A DNA stretch of 58,286 nt from NCBI GenBank assembly GCA_001275005.1, contig JWZX01003336.1, positions 1 to 58,286 on the forward strand, given 5' to 3'. Of the stretch, positions 51,558-58,286 are shown piece by piece. This DNA is from Chrysochromulina tobinii. Taxonomy: Eukaryota > Haptophyta > Prymnesiales > Chrysochromulinaceae. Position numbers and translations under genes: made by a program. How positions within the stretch are numbered: position 1 is the first letter of the stretch; every line of letters begins with the position of its first letter. The notes below the pieces were generated by a model. That model ran no database searches. It was not told where the DNA came from and was given only the letters and a program-made list of their open reading frames with translations.

Positions 51558-52574
51558 TCACTCCTCAGAATCTGCAGCCAGCTGCCCCGCCTCCTGCTGC
51601 TGCGCTCGAAACCGCTCGTTGCGCTCGCGGGTCAGCTGGTCACGTAGCAGAGCCTCGAGCTGCTCGGTCCGTGGCGGACGGTCGAAGCGGCCCGCGTAGC
51701 GCCACGGGCGCGTCGGCTTTGCCGGCGCCCCTGCACCCTCACGCCCGCCAGCCCCAATTGACGAACCCGGAGGTTCGAAGAGGACTTGCCATTCGTGGGG
51801 GTAGCAGCGCAGGACACACGCTCGGACACGGGCGACCTTATCGGCATATTGATCCTCGAGAAAGGCGAGCGAGAGCGGGCGCATTAGGTAGGCCGGCTCG
51901 AAACTGTCGAGCAGCAGCGGATTCGCGCCCAGCTGCGGGTTGATGAGTACCACGAGCCTCCCCGCCGCCTGCTGCAGCAGCTGTTCGACTGCCGCGTTCG
52001 CGGCCGCTTCCGAAGGCAGCGTCTCGTCATTCGTGCTGGGCGCGACGATGACAAAGGCGCCGTCGCGCGGACCGACGGCGTTCGGATGGCCCAGCATTGA
52101 GACGGGCAGCCGCGTGTCGAATATGGACGCGCCAGCAAACGTTGCGTCCGCCGGCGATGAAAACAAGAGCTTGACCATCGGAAGGCTGGCCGGCAGGAGT
52201 CCTGAGGTGAGAATGGGTTGTGCGACGTCCAGCGCGAAGCGTGTCAGCTCGGGTAGCTTGCATCGTCCAGAGGCTGGGTCCAGCTCGGGCGCCACGGCCT
52301 GCACCAGCACGCGCCGGTGGCCACCTTGCCGTGCCGCGCCAAGGACTGAGCGGCGTGTCTGCTCAGCGAGCGACTCGAATGAGGTTGGAACGCTCACGTA
52401 CCACTGCTCCGCGGCGGCTGCGCGTGCTGGCGGCGGTGCTGATGCTGGCCCTATTTGCATTACGACCGCACTGCGCATTGTGCCGGAGCGCAAACCTAGC
52501 CCGAGGCCGCACAGAAGTGCGCCTGATGAGATGAAGAGCAGCGACATGGTGTAAAGTAGAGTTGCCGTTGCCAC
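51558..52574 (-). CDS. DUF1995-domain protein, probably plastid-targeted
   Basis: Intronless, 338 residues. The N-terminus (MATATLLYTMSLLFISSGALL) is a hydrophobic signal, then a short basic segment, which fits a bipartite plastid-targeting sequence. The body starts WYVSVPTSFESLAEQTRRSVLGAARQGGHRRVLVQAV and contains VKLLFSSPADATFAGA, VIVAPSTNDE, LVVLINPQL and LEDQYADKVARVRACVLRCYPHEWQVLFE. This is the DUF1995 pattern of proteins found in algae and plants, some linked to photosystem assembly (LPA3). The charged, Gln/Arg-rich C-terminus is probably a coiled coil. No catalytic residues are known. Tandem with SAM50 upstream, 108 bp apart. Confidence 0.8.
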   Translation of the reverse strand: MATATLLYTMSLLFISSGALLCGLGLGLRSGTMRSAVVMQIGPASAPPPARAAAAEQWYVSVPTSFESLAEQTRRSVLGAARQGGHRRVLVQAVAPELDPASGRCKLPELTRFALDVAQPILTSGLLPASLPMVKLLFSSPADATFAGASIFDTRLPVSMLGHPNAVGPRDGAFVIVAPSTNDETLPSEAAANAAVEQLLQQAAGRLVVLINPQLGANPLLLDSFEPAYLMRPLSLAFLEDQYADKVARVRACVLRCYPHEWQVLFEPPGSSIGAGGREGAGAPAKPTRPWRYAGRFDRPPRTEQLEALLRDQLTRERNERFRAQQQEAGQLAADSEE

Positions 52575-52682
52575 GTGTTTCGTCGCGGGGCGCCATGCCG
52601 GGCATGAACGTGCCGTGAAAAAGGGCTATTACCGTTACGCGGAGAGAAGCCCCTCAACCGTGTATGCGCACCTGCACGCAGT

Positions 52683-54197
52683 TCAGCTGAACCCGGCGGT
52701 CACACCAAGCTGCAACCCGTTTCCAACGCTGGCGTCGCTCGGCGCCTTGCGCAGCACGTGCACCATGTTGAGCTCGAGCCGACCGAGCGGGGTGGGCAGC
52801 GCAACGCCTGCGCCCACGCTGGCCCGCAGGGACGGCACCACGCTACCCGCCGCGCGCACGGCGGCGAGCCCCTGCAGCCCGCCCACGGACGCGAATATGT
52901 GCGCATGGCCATCGGACTTGGCTAAGTTTCCTGGAAGGGTTGTCGAGAGAGAGGCAGTGGCGACGCCGAGGAGGTCTCCTCCGAGCGCGTCGTGCGACGA
53001 GATGCTCGGCGGCTTCTTGGGCGCCGCGGCCGTGGGCTCAGCCGCCGACGCCGCCGGCGATGCGAGGCTATGACGTTCATCACGTGGCCCAACGCCGCGC
53101 GTGCGGAATCCCCACAGAGAGCCAGGCCCGCCGCAGAAGAAGCGGTCACAGATGTGGCTCTCGGTCGGCCCGCCGAGCAGCCCGCCGAAGAGCCCGCCCA
53201 GCGGCAGCAGCACGCCCGCGTGCACCTGCACGCTGGCAGTGAGCCGACCATTCGCCATCAGCGGTGTGAACGCTGCGGCGGTGAACGTGCTCTTGACGAA
53301 GCGCGCGTCGCCGAGCGGGAACGGCGCGAGGCCTGCGAGCTCCGTGTGCAGGCGCAGCAGCGCGCCGCTCGTGGGCACCAGTGGATGGTCCACCTGATGA
53401 GGGAAGCAATCAAGGGCGTCATCAGAGGTCATCAGAGGTCATCAGAGGTCATCAGAGGTCGTGGGCACCAGTGGATGGTCCACCGTCGAGCGTGCGTAGC
53501 TATGAGAGAGGCTACTCTTCAGGCTCTGCCCACGTTGCTGCAGGATTGCCCACGAGGCGGTGTGGGGTGTGAGCCGGCAGACGTCGCGCAGCTCGAGCGC
53601 GTACGTGAGCTCGTGCCGACCGCCGGCCGCGCCGGCCGATCCCACGCGCACGCTCGCGCTCGCGCCGAGCAGCTTCTGCACGAAGGACGAGTGTTTGATG
53701 TGCGAGATCGCCTGCTTGCTCACATCGGCGCTGAGCTGCGCGTCCTGGCCCATCCAACGCGGGCGCACGGCGCTCAGCTTGAAGGAAGAGCTCTTTTGCT
53801 GGCCCATCTCCATTTGCGCCTCGAAGATCTCCGCGCGTCCGAGCTGGTTGCGCACCGCCACCTTGGCCTCCATTGTGTTCTCCGACGACTGCGTCGCTAC
53901 CATCGTGCTCGCACTGGTCAGCCGCTTCTTCTCGGTGACAGTACACACGATGTCGACGAGCGCCGCGCCGTGGGGAGTCGCGCCCTGCGCCGTGTCCATA
54001 AGCAGGTCCGCCGAGTCGAAGATGCCGAGCGACTGCAGCGCACCCGCCACGGCGAGGCAGCCCTGGTGGAGCTCACCGAGCGTGCGTGCCTTGTTGAGGC
54101 TGGCAAGCTCCTGCCGAACGACGCTCTCGTGCGTCTTCTGCAGCCCGCGCACGCGCATGCGGCGCACAGCGACCGGATGCTCGAGTTGGGTACCCAT
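52683..54197 (-). CDS. SAM50: SAM50-like Omp85 outer-membrane beta-barrel insertase (mitochondrial)
   Basis: Exons 54197-53484 and 53393-52683 join in phase to 474 residues. Residues about 10-75 form one POTRA-like domain (VRGLQKTHESVVRQEL...LGIFDSADLLMD). The barrel follows: VTEKKRLTSASTMV, LGRAEIF, then QRGQSLKSSLSHSYARST and SGALLRLHTELAG. The Omp85 signature is RFFCGGPGSLWGFRTRGVGPRD, and the protein ends in the beta-signal-like QLGVTAGFS. The SLKSSLSH and ELAG elements are closer to SAM50 than to Toc75/OEP80. SAM50 inserts beta-barrels such as VDAC and Tom40 into the mitochondrial outer membrane. Divergent from a Tic22 gene. Its only intron is a clean introner. Confidence 0.88.
53394..53483 (-). 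mobile_element. Introner (family A) with 25-nt exact target duplication in SAM50
   Basis: 90 nt. The 25 nt at plus 53369-53393 (exon 2 edge) recur exactly at plus 53459-53483, which is the 5' end of the intron. The body is four copies of gaggtcatca plus an AGGGCGTC variant; the 3' end is CCTCATCAG. Removing the 90-nt element restores one uninterrupted frame. Confidence 0.95.
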
Positions 54198-54379
54198 GAT
54201 CCAGCCCTTCGTCTACCGCGGGAGCACCGCCGCGAAGAGCACGCGTGTCTTCACGCGTGGAAGCGACCGCCCCTCAGGTCCAAACTCCCAACCTTGTTCG
54301 TTAGGGTGAAGCTCGAACCCAAACCGCCGCAAACGCCCACTTGGTCGGTCTGTCGTTCACAGACCACTCCTGCCGCCCA
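54198..54379. promoter_or_regulatory. Divergent promoter region, SAM50 (-) and Tic22 (+)
   Basis: Only 182 bp separate the two start codons, so the two organelle protein-import genes almost certainly share regulatory sequence. No TATA box seen. Confidence 0.55.
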
Positions 54380-55171
54380 ATGTTCGGCAGCTCTCTCGCT
54401 TTCACTCTGCTGTTCGTGCTTTTCGGCAGCTCTCTCGCTTTCACGTCGCACGCACGCACACCAGCTTTTCATCATGGCTTTGAGACACGCATGTGCGGTC
54501 CAGTAGTAGAAGAGAGCACAGAGTGGCAGCAGGTGCTCAGGGATCTTAACTCTGCGCCTGTGTTTGTGCTCACGGACGCCGCCGGCCTGCCACTCCACCA
54601 GCGAATGCGCGACGATGGGCAGAAGCTGGTGATCTTTTACGCAGAGATTGACCGAGCAATGGACGAGCTGGCGGCTGCTCGTCGGAAGAGTGCCGAGCTC
54701 AATCTGCAGCTTGCGCCTGTGGGGCTGGGCGTAGCGTATGCCGAGGTGAGCAAGGGAACGGCTCTGCTCGTCCCAGGCTTTCAAGAACTGGCCAGTGCGC
54801 AAGGCATGCAGCTAGCCGCCCCTACGGAAGCAGCAGCTATGCTCGCGAGTGCCGGCGTCGACAGCCCCAGCCTCGACTGGCCGAGCGACGTGCTTCCGGT
54901 CTTTGGGTGCTTCGAGATGGTGCGGCGGCGCGCTGACGGCAGCGTGTTCACTCCCGTCTTCATGAGCTGCGCGGACGCGCAGGCGGCCTTGGACAAGGCC
55001 AGGGCGGCCGACCCGGAGCGCGCGGCCAACTTTGAGGTCGACGTCGTGCCGCTGCCCGAGCTCCTCAAGATCGCAGTCAGTGGCGAAGCCAAGGTCCCGC
55101 CGCGCGTCGTCCCGCCGAGCTCGAGCATGCTCTTCCTGCAGGGCAAGGGCAAGCACCACCCAGCGCTGTGA
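54380..55171 (+). CDS. TIC22: Tic22-like plastid import protein
   Basis: Intronless, 263 residues from the ATG at 54380. The leader MFGSSLAFTLLFVLFGSSLAFTSHARTP is a signal peptide, with a Phe just after a likely cleavage site (SLA|FTSHA), as in transit peptides of complex plastids. At the DNA level the leader holds a 23-nt duplication (54383-54405 and 54422-54444). The mature part (EWQQVLRDLNSAPVFVLTDAAGLP...VIFYAEIDRAMDEL...VGLGVAYA...LPVFGCFEMVRRR...TPVFMSCADAQAALD...FEVDVVPLPELLKIA) follows the Tic22 pattern. Tic22 is a chaperone in the plastid intermembrane space that supports preprotein import. Divergent from SAM50. Confidence 0.85.
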   Translation: MFGSSLAFTLLFVLFGSSLAFTSHARTPAFHHGFETRMCGPVVEESTEWQQVLRDLNSAPVFVLTDAAGLPLHQRMRDDGQKLVIFYAEIDRAMDELAAARRKSAELNLQLAPVGLGVAYAEVSKGTALLVPGFQELASAQGMQLAAPTEAAAMLASAGVDSPSLDWPSDVLPVFGCFEMVRRRADGSVFTPVFMSCADAQAALDKARAADPERAANFEVDVVPLPELLKIAVSGEAKVPPRVVPPSSSMLFLQGKGKHHPAL

Positions 55172-55403
55172 GAGCTCGAGTGCGGACAGATGAGCGGTGA
55201 GGAAAATATGGGTCTTGCGTGCGTGCCGCACTCTCTTTTTTCGGGATACCTTATACCCTTTGTAGCTTTGTTATAAGACCACCACAGATTGCCTCCTTTT
55301 TTCTCTCAATGTAGCCTGTTTTTCGCCGGCGTCTCCGCCAGGGCCAGCGCCGCCTGTGCCGCGCCGTTACATTATTCTCGTTCGTCCTCGTGGGGACCTC
55401 CCC

Positions 55404-55436
55404 CTGTGGCTTTCCTGTGGCTTTCCTGTGGCTTTC
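55404..55436. repeat. Three-copy 11-bp tandem repeat
   Basis: Unit ctgtggctttc, three exact copies in the presumed promoter. Confidence 0.9.
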
Positions 55437-55514
55437 CATTTTTATACGGATTTATGGGATGGAAGGGATTAAACGGAGATTGGCGGAGGGTGTTCATCTA
55501 TTTGACTTTATTGA

Positions 55515-55539
55515 ACTTGACTTGACTTGACTTGACTTG
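55515..55539. repeat. (ACTTG)5 tandem repeat upstream of a start codon
   Basis: Five exact copies, then a (TG)n run. Same unit as at 50365-50394, and again within about 60 bp of a start codon for a signal-peptide protein. Confidence 0.9.
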
Positions 55540-55576
55540 TGTGTGTGTGAATTGACTAAACTTTCCATTGCGTGAC

Positions 55577-58186
55577 ATGCGCAGGTTCAGCTTGGAATTG
55601 GTAATTGTCGTCGTTCTCCTCGCGCGTCAAGCTGCGGGGCAGGGATGCACCGACTCCTGCTTCGCCTCCGACGGAAACTGCGACGATGGTGGCTTTGGCG
55701 CGACTCCGTTTGCGGACGGCGAGCGTCGTGAGACGTGCCTCTCGTTCAACCAGCTTCGCACCTTTTCGATCGCCACGAGCGGCAGTTCGAACGCGACCCT
55801 CCACGTGTCGCTCAACAAGCCCATCTCCGCCATCTACGCCCGGCGCGACTCGCTGCCTGACGTGGCCAACCGCCTGTACGACGCGTCGATCACGATGGCA
55901 AACACCGTGCGCTGGGGCTGTGCGGACGCCCTGTGTGCACAGCCACGCACCGCCTTCGCGCTCACCGCCTCCAGCTGCATGCCCGAGGTGCCCGGCTTTT
56001 GGTACGTGTCACTCGCACTTCATAGCGCTGCGCAGACGGCTCTCGAATCGGAGATTGCCAGTGCGGCTGGGGCGAACGGGACAGAGCCCGTCCGCGTGCA
56101 GCCGGCGCGCTTCCACGTGACGATGGTCCTCTTCCCTTCTATCCCAGACGAGCTCGTGCCCCGTGCCGAGAACTCGAGCGCGCCGCCCACCACGGCGGCG
56201 CCGCCGCCGCCCACGGGCACGCTGTTCACACTGCCCACGCTGTTCACACTGCCGGCCGCGCAACTGCTCGGCAAGCTCGGCGCCGACGCCGACGCGGCCG
56301 CGGCCACCCATGCCGACGTGTACGCAGCCGCCGTCGCGGGGCGCACCTTCCTCGGAGGTGGCGCCATCCGGCACCTGCGCTTGTCAGGCATCCCGCGCTC
56401 GCTCGCGCCGCGCGTCTCCGTGCATCTGAGCGCGGGCACGCTGCGCGCAATCTACCTGCAGCCAGGCCGATGTGCCACGAGCTCCACGGGACTCAACGAC
56501 GCCGGGACCGCCGAGTCCATGCTTTGCGGTGCCGCCAACGACGCCGACTGCCAGATGGCGTGGATGACACGCTTCAATCCCTTCGACCACACTGCACGCC
56601 TGTATGAGGGACAAGCGGTGGTGCAAGCTCAGGCCCTCTCCGAGCTCGCCGCGGCCGCGCTGCCGCCGGTCGATTGGTGGATCGCGATCGAATCGACGAC
56701 GGAGGATGTGGCCGACGTCAATCTGACCATCTCACTGCTCCGGCGCCCTGCCGTACCCGCGTCGCCCCCGCCGCCCGACACGACGGTCAATGACACGATG
56801 GTCAATGACACGACGGTCAACGTCACAACGGTCAATGACACGATGGTCAATGACACGACGGTCAATGACACGACGGTCAATGACACGATGGTCAATGACA
56901 CGACAGTCAACGTCACGACGCCATGCATGGTCAACGACACGACGCCGCCCCCGCCGCCCAGCCCCCCCTCACTCCCCACGTACAACCCGCAGATCTGCAT
57001 GGGGAACGTCACGACGCCGTGCTTAGTCAACGGCACGACGCCGTGCATGGGCAACGACACGACGCCGTGCTTGGTCAACGGCACGACGCCGTGCTTGGTC
57101 AACGGCACGTCGCCACCACCGCCCTCGCCGTCACCACCGCCGCCGCACTGGCCTCCGGCGCCGCCGCAAACGCCTCCACACCAGCGCCCGCCACCGGCGC
57201 CGCCCGCACCACCCGTGCCGACATCGCCTTTCGGCTCATGCTGGATGCGGCACCCGCATGGCTGTCCGTGTGCGGCTGGCAGCAACTGCACCAGCTTCGG
57301 CGGACACCCGTACTACCCACCACCAGGGTGGAACCGCGACTATTATAACGAGACGAACAGCTCGTTCCCGGATTTTTCGCACACGTACGACGACTGCATG
57401 GCGCGTGGTGCGAACGAGAACGCGTGGTGTGGCACGACGGACATAGCGACGCACTACGTGCCGTTCCCGCCGCCGCGGCCACCGCCCTCGCCTCCGCCTC
57501 CGTCACCGTCGCCGCCACCGCCCTTGCTGCCACCGCCGCCGCCCTTGCTGCCGCTCTCCGTACCGAGCGGCCTCTCCGCTGGCGCTGGTGGAGGTGTTGG
57601 GGCCGGGGCTGCCGTCGTCGCCACCGTGCTGGTGCTCGCCCTGCTGGGCGCCGTCGTGAGTGCGCTCCTGTTTCGCCGCCGCCGCCTTCGCCTCGTCAAG
57701 CTGCGCGAGCGCGTCGAGAGCGCCACCGCAGCCGCCTCGTTCTACGGCGGCCGCAGCTCCACCTCAGGCTCCATCGAAGTGTCCCTCGGCACGCGCCGCT
57801 CTCGCAGCCAACGCACAGCGGAATGGGGACAGGAGCTCGGGGGGAGTGCCATCGCTCGCGCCGCTGCAATGAGAGCTCCCGGCCCACGCCTCTTCAAGAA
57901 GCCAGGCTTCTCCCAACTCGAACCGAAGACGATGTCAGAGAAGGTCGCGTTCATAGCATCGGAGCTTGGGCTCGAAGAAGGGCTACCCGTCGCGAAGGTG
58001 GTAGCTGCTGCCAACGAGTCGTTGGGCATTGTCGCGCGTCCAGATTTGACGATGGCCGCACAGGTGGCGAGGCTGATGACTGAGCTCGGGCGGAGCGGCG
58101 ATGGCGCCCGGAGGAGCGGCGATGGCGTCGAAATTTCGAGGGAAACAGGCCTGAACTCGGGTCTTCTAGCGATGAGAGATTTGTGA
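55577..58186 (+). CDS. Type I membrane glycoprotein with Asn-Xaa-Thr repeats and proline-rich stalk
   Basis: Intronless, 869 residues from the ATG at 55577. MRRFSLELVIVVVLLARQAAG is a signal peptide; then CTDSCFASDGNCDDGG, a Cys-rich module common in secreted proteins of algae and oomycetes. The ectodomain (about 30-390) is not recognised. Residues about 395-455 are a degenerate repeat of V-N-D-T-T/M (15-bp DNA unit), giving about 12 N-glycosylation sequons. A second set, NGTTPC/NDTTPC, follows to about 515. Proline-rich tracts (about 455-475, 515-550, 635-660) flank a Cys-containing module (SCWMRHPHGCPC...DDCMARGANENAWC). A single membrane helix lies near 673-697 (GAAVVATVLVLALLGAVVSALLF), then RRRR and a cytosolic tail of about 170 residues. 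Pherophorin- or mucin-like surface role is inferred; no family named. Confidence 0.8.
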   Translation: MRRFSLELVIVVVLLARQAAGQGCTDSCFASDGNCDDGGFGATPFADGERRETCLSFNQLRTFSIATSGSSNATLHVSLNKPISAIYARRDSLPDVANRLYDASITMANTVRWGCADALCAQPRTAFALTASSCMPEVPGFWYVSLALHSAAQTALESEIASAAGANGTEPVRVQPARFHVTMVLFPSIPDELVPRAENSSAPPTTAAPPPPTGTLFTLPTLFTLPAAQLLGKLGADADAAAATHADVYAAAVAGRTFLGGGAIRHLRLSGIPRSLAPRVSVHLSAGTLRAIYLQPGRCATSSTGLNDAGTAESMLCGAANDADCQMAWMTRFNPFDHTARLYEGQAVVQAQALSELAAAALPPVDWWIAIESTTEDVADVNLTISLLRRPAVPASPPPPDTTVNDTMVNDTTVNVTTVNDTMVNDTTVNDTTVNDTMVNDTTVNVTTPCMVNDTTPPPPPSPPSLPTYNPQICMGNVTTPCLVNGTTPCMGNDTTPCLVNGTTPCLVNGTSPPPPSPSPPPPHWPPAPPQTPPHQRPPPAPPAPPVPTSPFGSCWMRHPHGCPCAAGSNCTSFGGHPYYPPPGWNRDYYNETNSSFPDFSHTYDDCMARGANENAWCGTTDIATHYVPFPPPRPPPSPPPPSPSPPPPLLPPPPPLLPLSVPSGLSAGAGGGVGAGAAVVATVLVLALLGAVVSALLFRRRRLRLVKLRERVESATAAASFYGGRSSTSGSIEVSLGTRRSRSQRTAEWGQELGGSAIARAAAMRAPGPRLFKKPGFSQLEPKTMSEKVAFIASELGLEEGLPVAKVVAAANESLGIVARPDLTMAAQVARLMTELGRSGDGARRSGDGVEISRETGLNSGLLAMRDL
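56776..56925 (+). repeat. 15-bp tandem repeat encoding N-glycosylation sites
   Basis: About ten units of gtcaatgacacgacg-type sequence (V-N-D-T-T/M). Each unit adds one N-x-T sequon. Unit-to-unit differences are mostly third-position or ATG/ACG swaps, suggesting slippage and unequal crossing-over. Confidence 0.85.
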
Positions 58187-58286
58187 CTGGACAAGTTCGG
58201 CTACACGACAGTACAGGAGCGGAAATAGAAACTGCTCTCTGTAATCTGGAATCTCTCCCTACGTTGGTAAGTCCCTAGGTATGGAC
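58187..58286. other. Right-edge flank
   Basis: The last 100 bp are the 3' flank of the glycoprotein gene. No feature seen. Confidence 0.5.

Larger units (their letters stand above)
55172..55576. other. Intergenic region with tandem repeats upstream of surface glycoprotein gene
   Basis: 405 bp. It contains a near palindrome, ccttataccctttgtagctttgttataag (55250-55278), an 11-bp unit ctgtggctttc in three exact copies (55404-55436), and (ACTTG)5 at 55515-55539 just upstream of the ATG. Probably the promoter and 5' UTR of the downstream gene. No gene seen. Confidence 0.6.

Noticed and set aside
52683-54197. Toc75/OEP80 (plastid Omp85) identity for the beta-barrel gene
   Set aside because: Only one POTRA-like domain, no plastid-type leader, and the SLKSSLSH and ELAG elements are SAM50-like.

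Overview
This is nuclear DNA from a GC-rich photosynthetic protist with a secondary plastid and cilia. The genes have spliceosomal introns. Two encode probable plastid proteins that start with an ER-type signal peptide (a Tic22 protein and a DUF1995 protein), a third is a Mbb1/HCF107-like factor, and one encodes the ciliary protein CFAP65. A haptophyte is the best guess and a pelagophyte is possible. I saw no rRNA, tRNA or bacterial-type features.

Layout. 0.9-8.2 kb: an ER DnaJ/TPR protein (-) divergent from CFAP65 (+), both intronless. 8.6-10.1 kb: a secreted ankyrin-repeat protein (+). 10.4-11.8 kb: a sphingosine/diacylglycerol-type lipid kinase (-). 12.4-17.1 kb: a kinase-PAS-SnoaL-PAS-LOV photoreceptor candidate (-). 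17.4-19.0 kb: a CUE / three ubiquitin-like / 2OG-oxygenase fusion (-). 19.7-48.1 kb: one giant minus-strand gene of about 52 exons. Its exon phases chain consistently into about 7,091 codons carrying LamG-like, thioredoxin-like, U-box-like, DUF3638 P-loop, EF-hand and ankyrin modules. 48.5-58.2 kb: a block of compact, mostly intronless organelle and membrane genes: Mbb1-like (+), a small membrane protein broken by an in-frame TAG (+), DUF1995 (-), SAM50 (-) divergent from Tic22 (+), and a glycosylated surface protein (+).

The most striking system is the introns. In five genes on both strands they belong to repeated families. Family A has internal decamer-like repeats (TGATGACCTC / TGATTGCCTC) and ends CCCTCATCAG. 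Family B ends in a conserved tail, GCATGCAAGTGCTCACCACG followed by GCGCCCTCCCCACAG. Most carry, at one intron end, a 15-33 nt copy of the adjoining exon, so one copy of a duplicated target lies in the exon and the other supplies a splice site. Many have multiplied in tandem (2x68, 3x74, 3x76 bp). They behave as introner elements that create introns by insertion with long target duplication, and about 50 of them sit in the one giant gene while seven neighbouring genes have none.

All gene models come from reading frames, splice signals and family recognition by eye; nothing was searched or computed externally.
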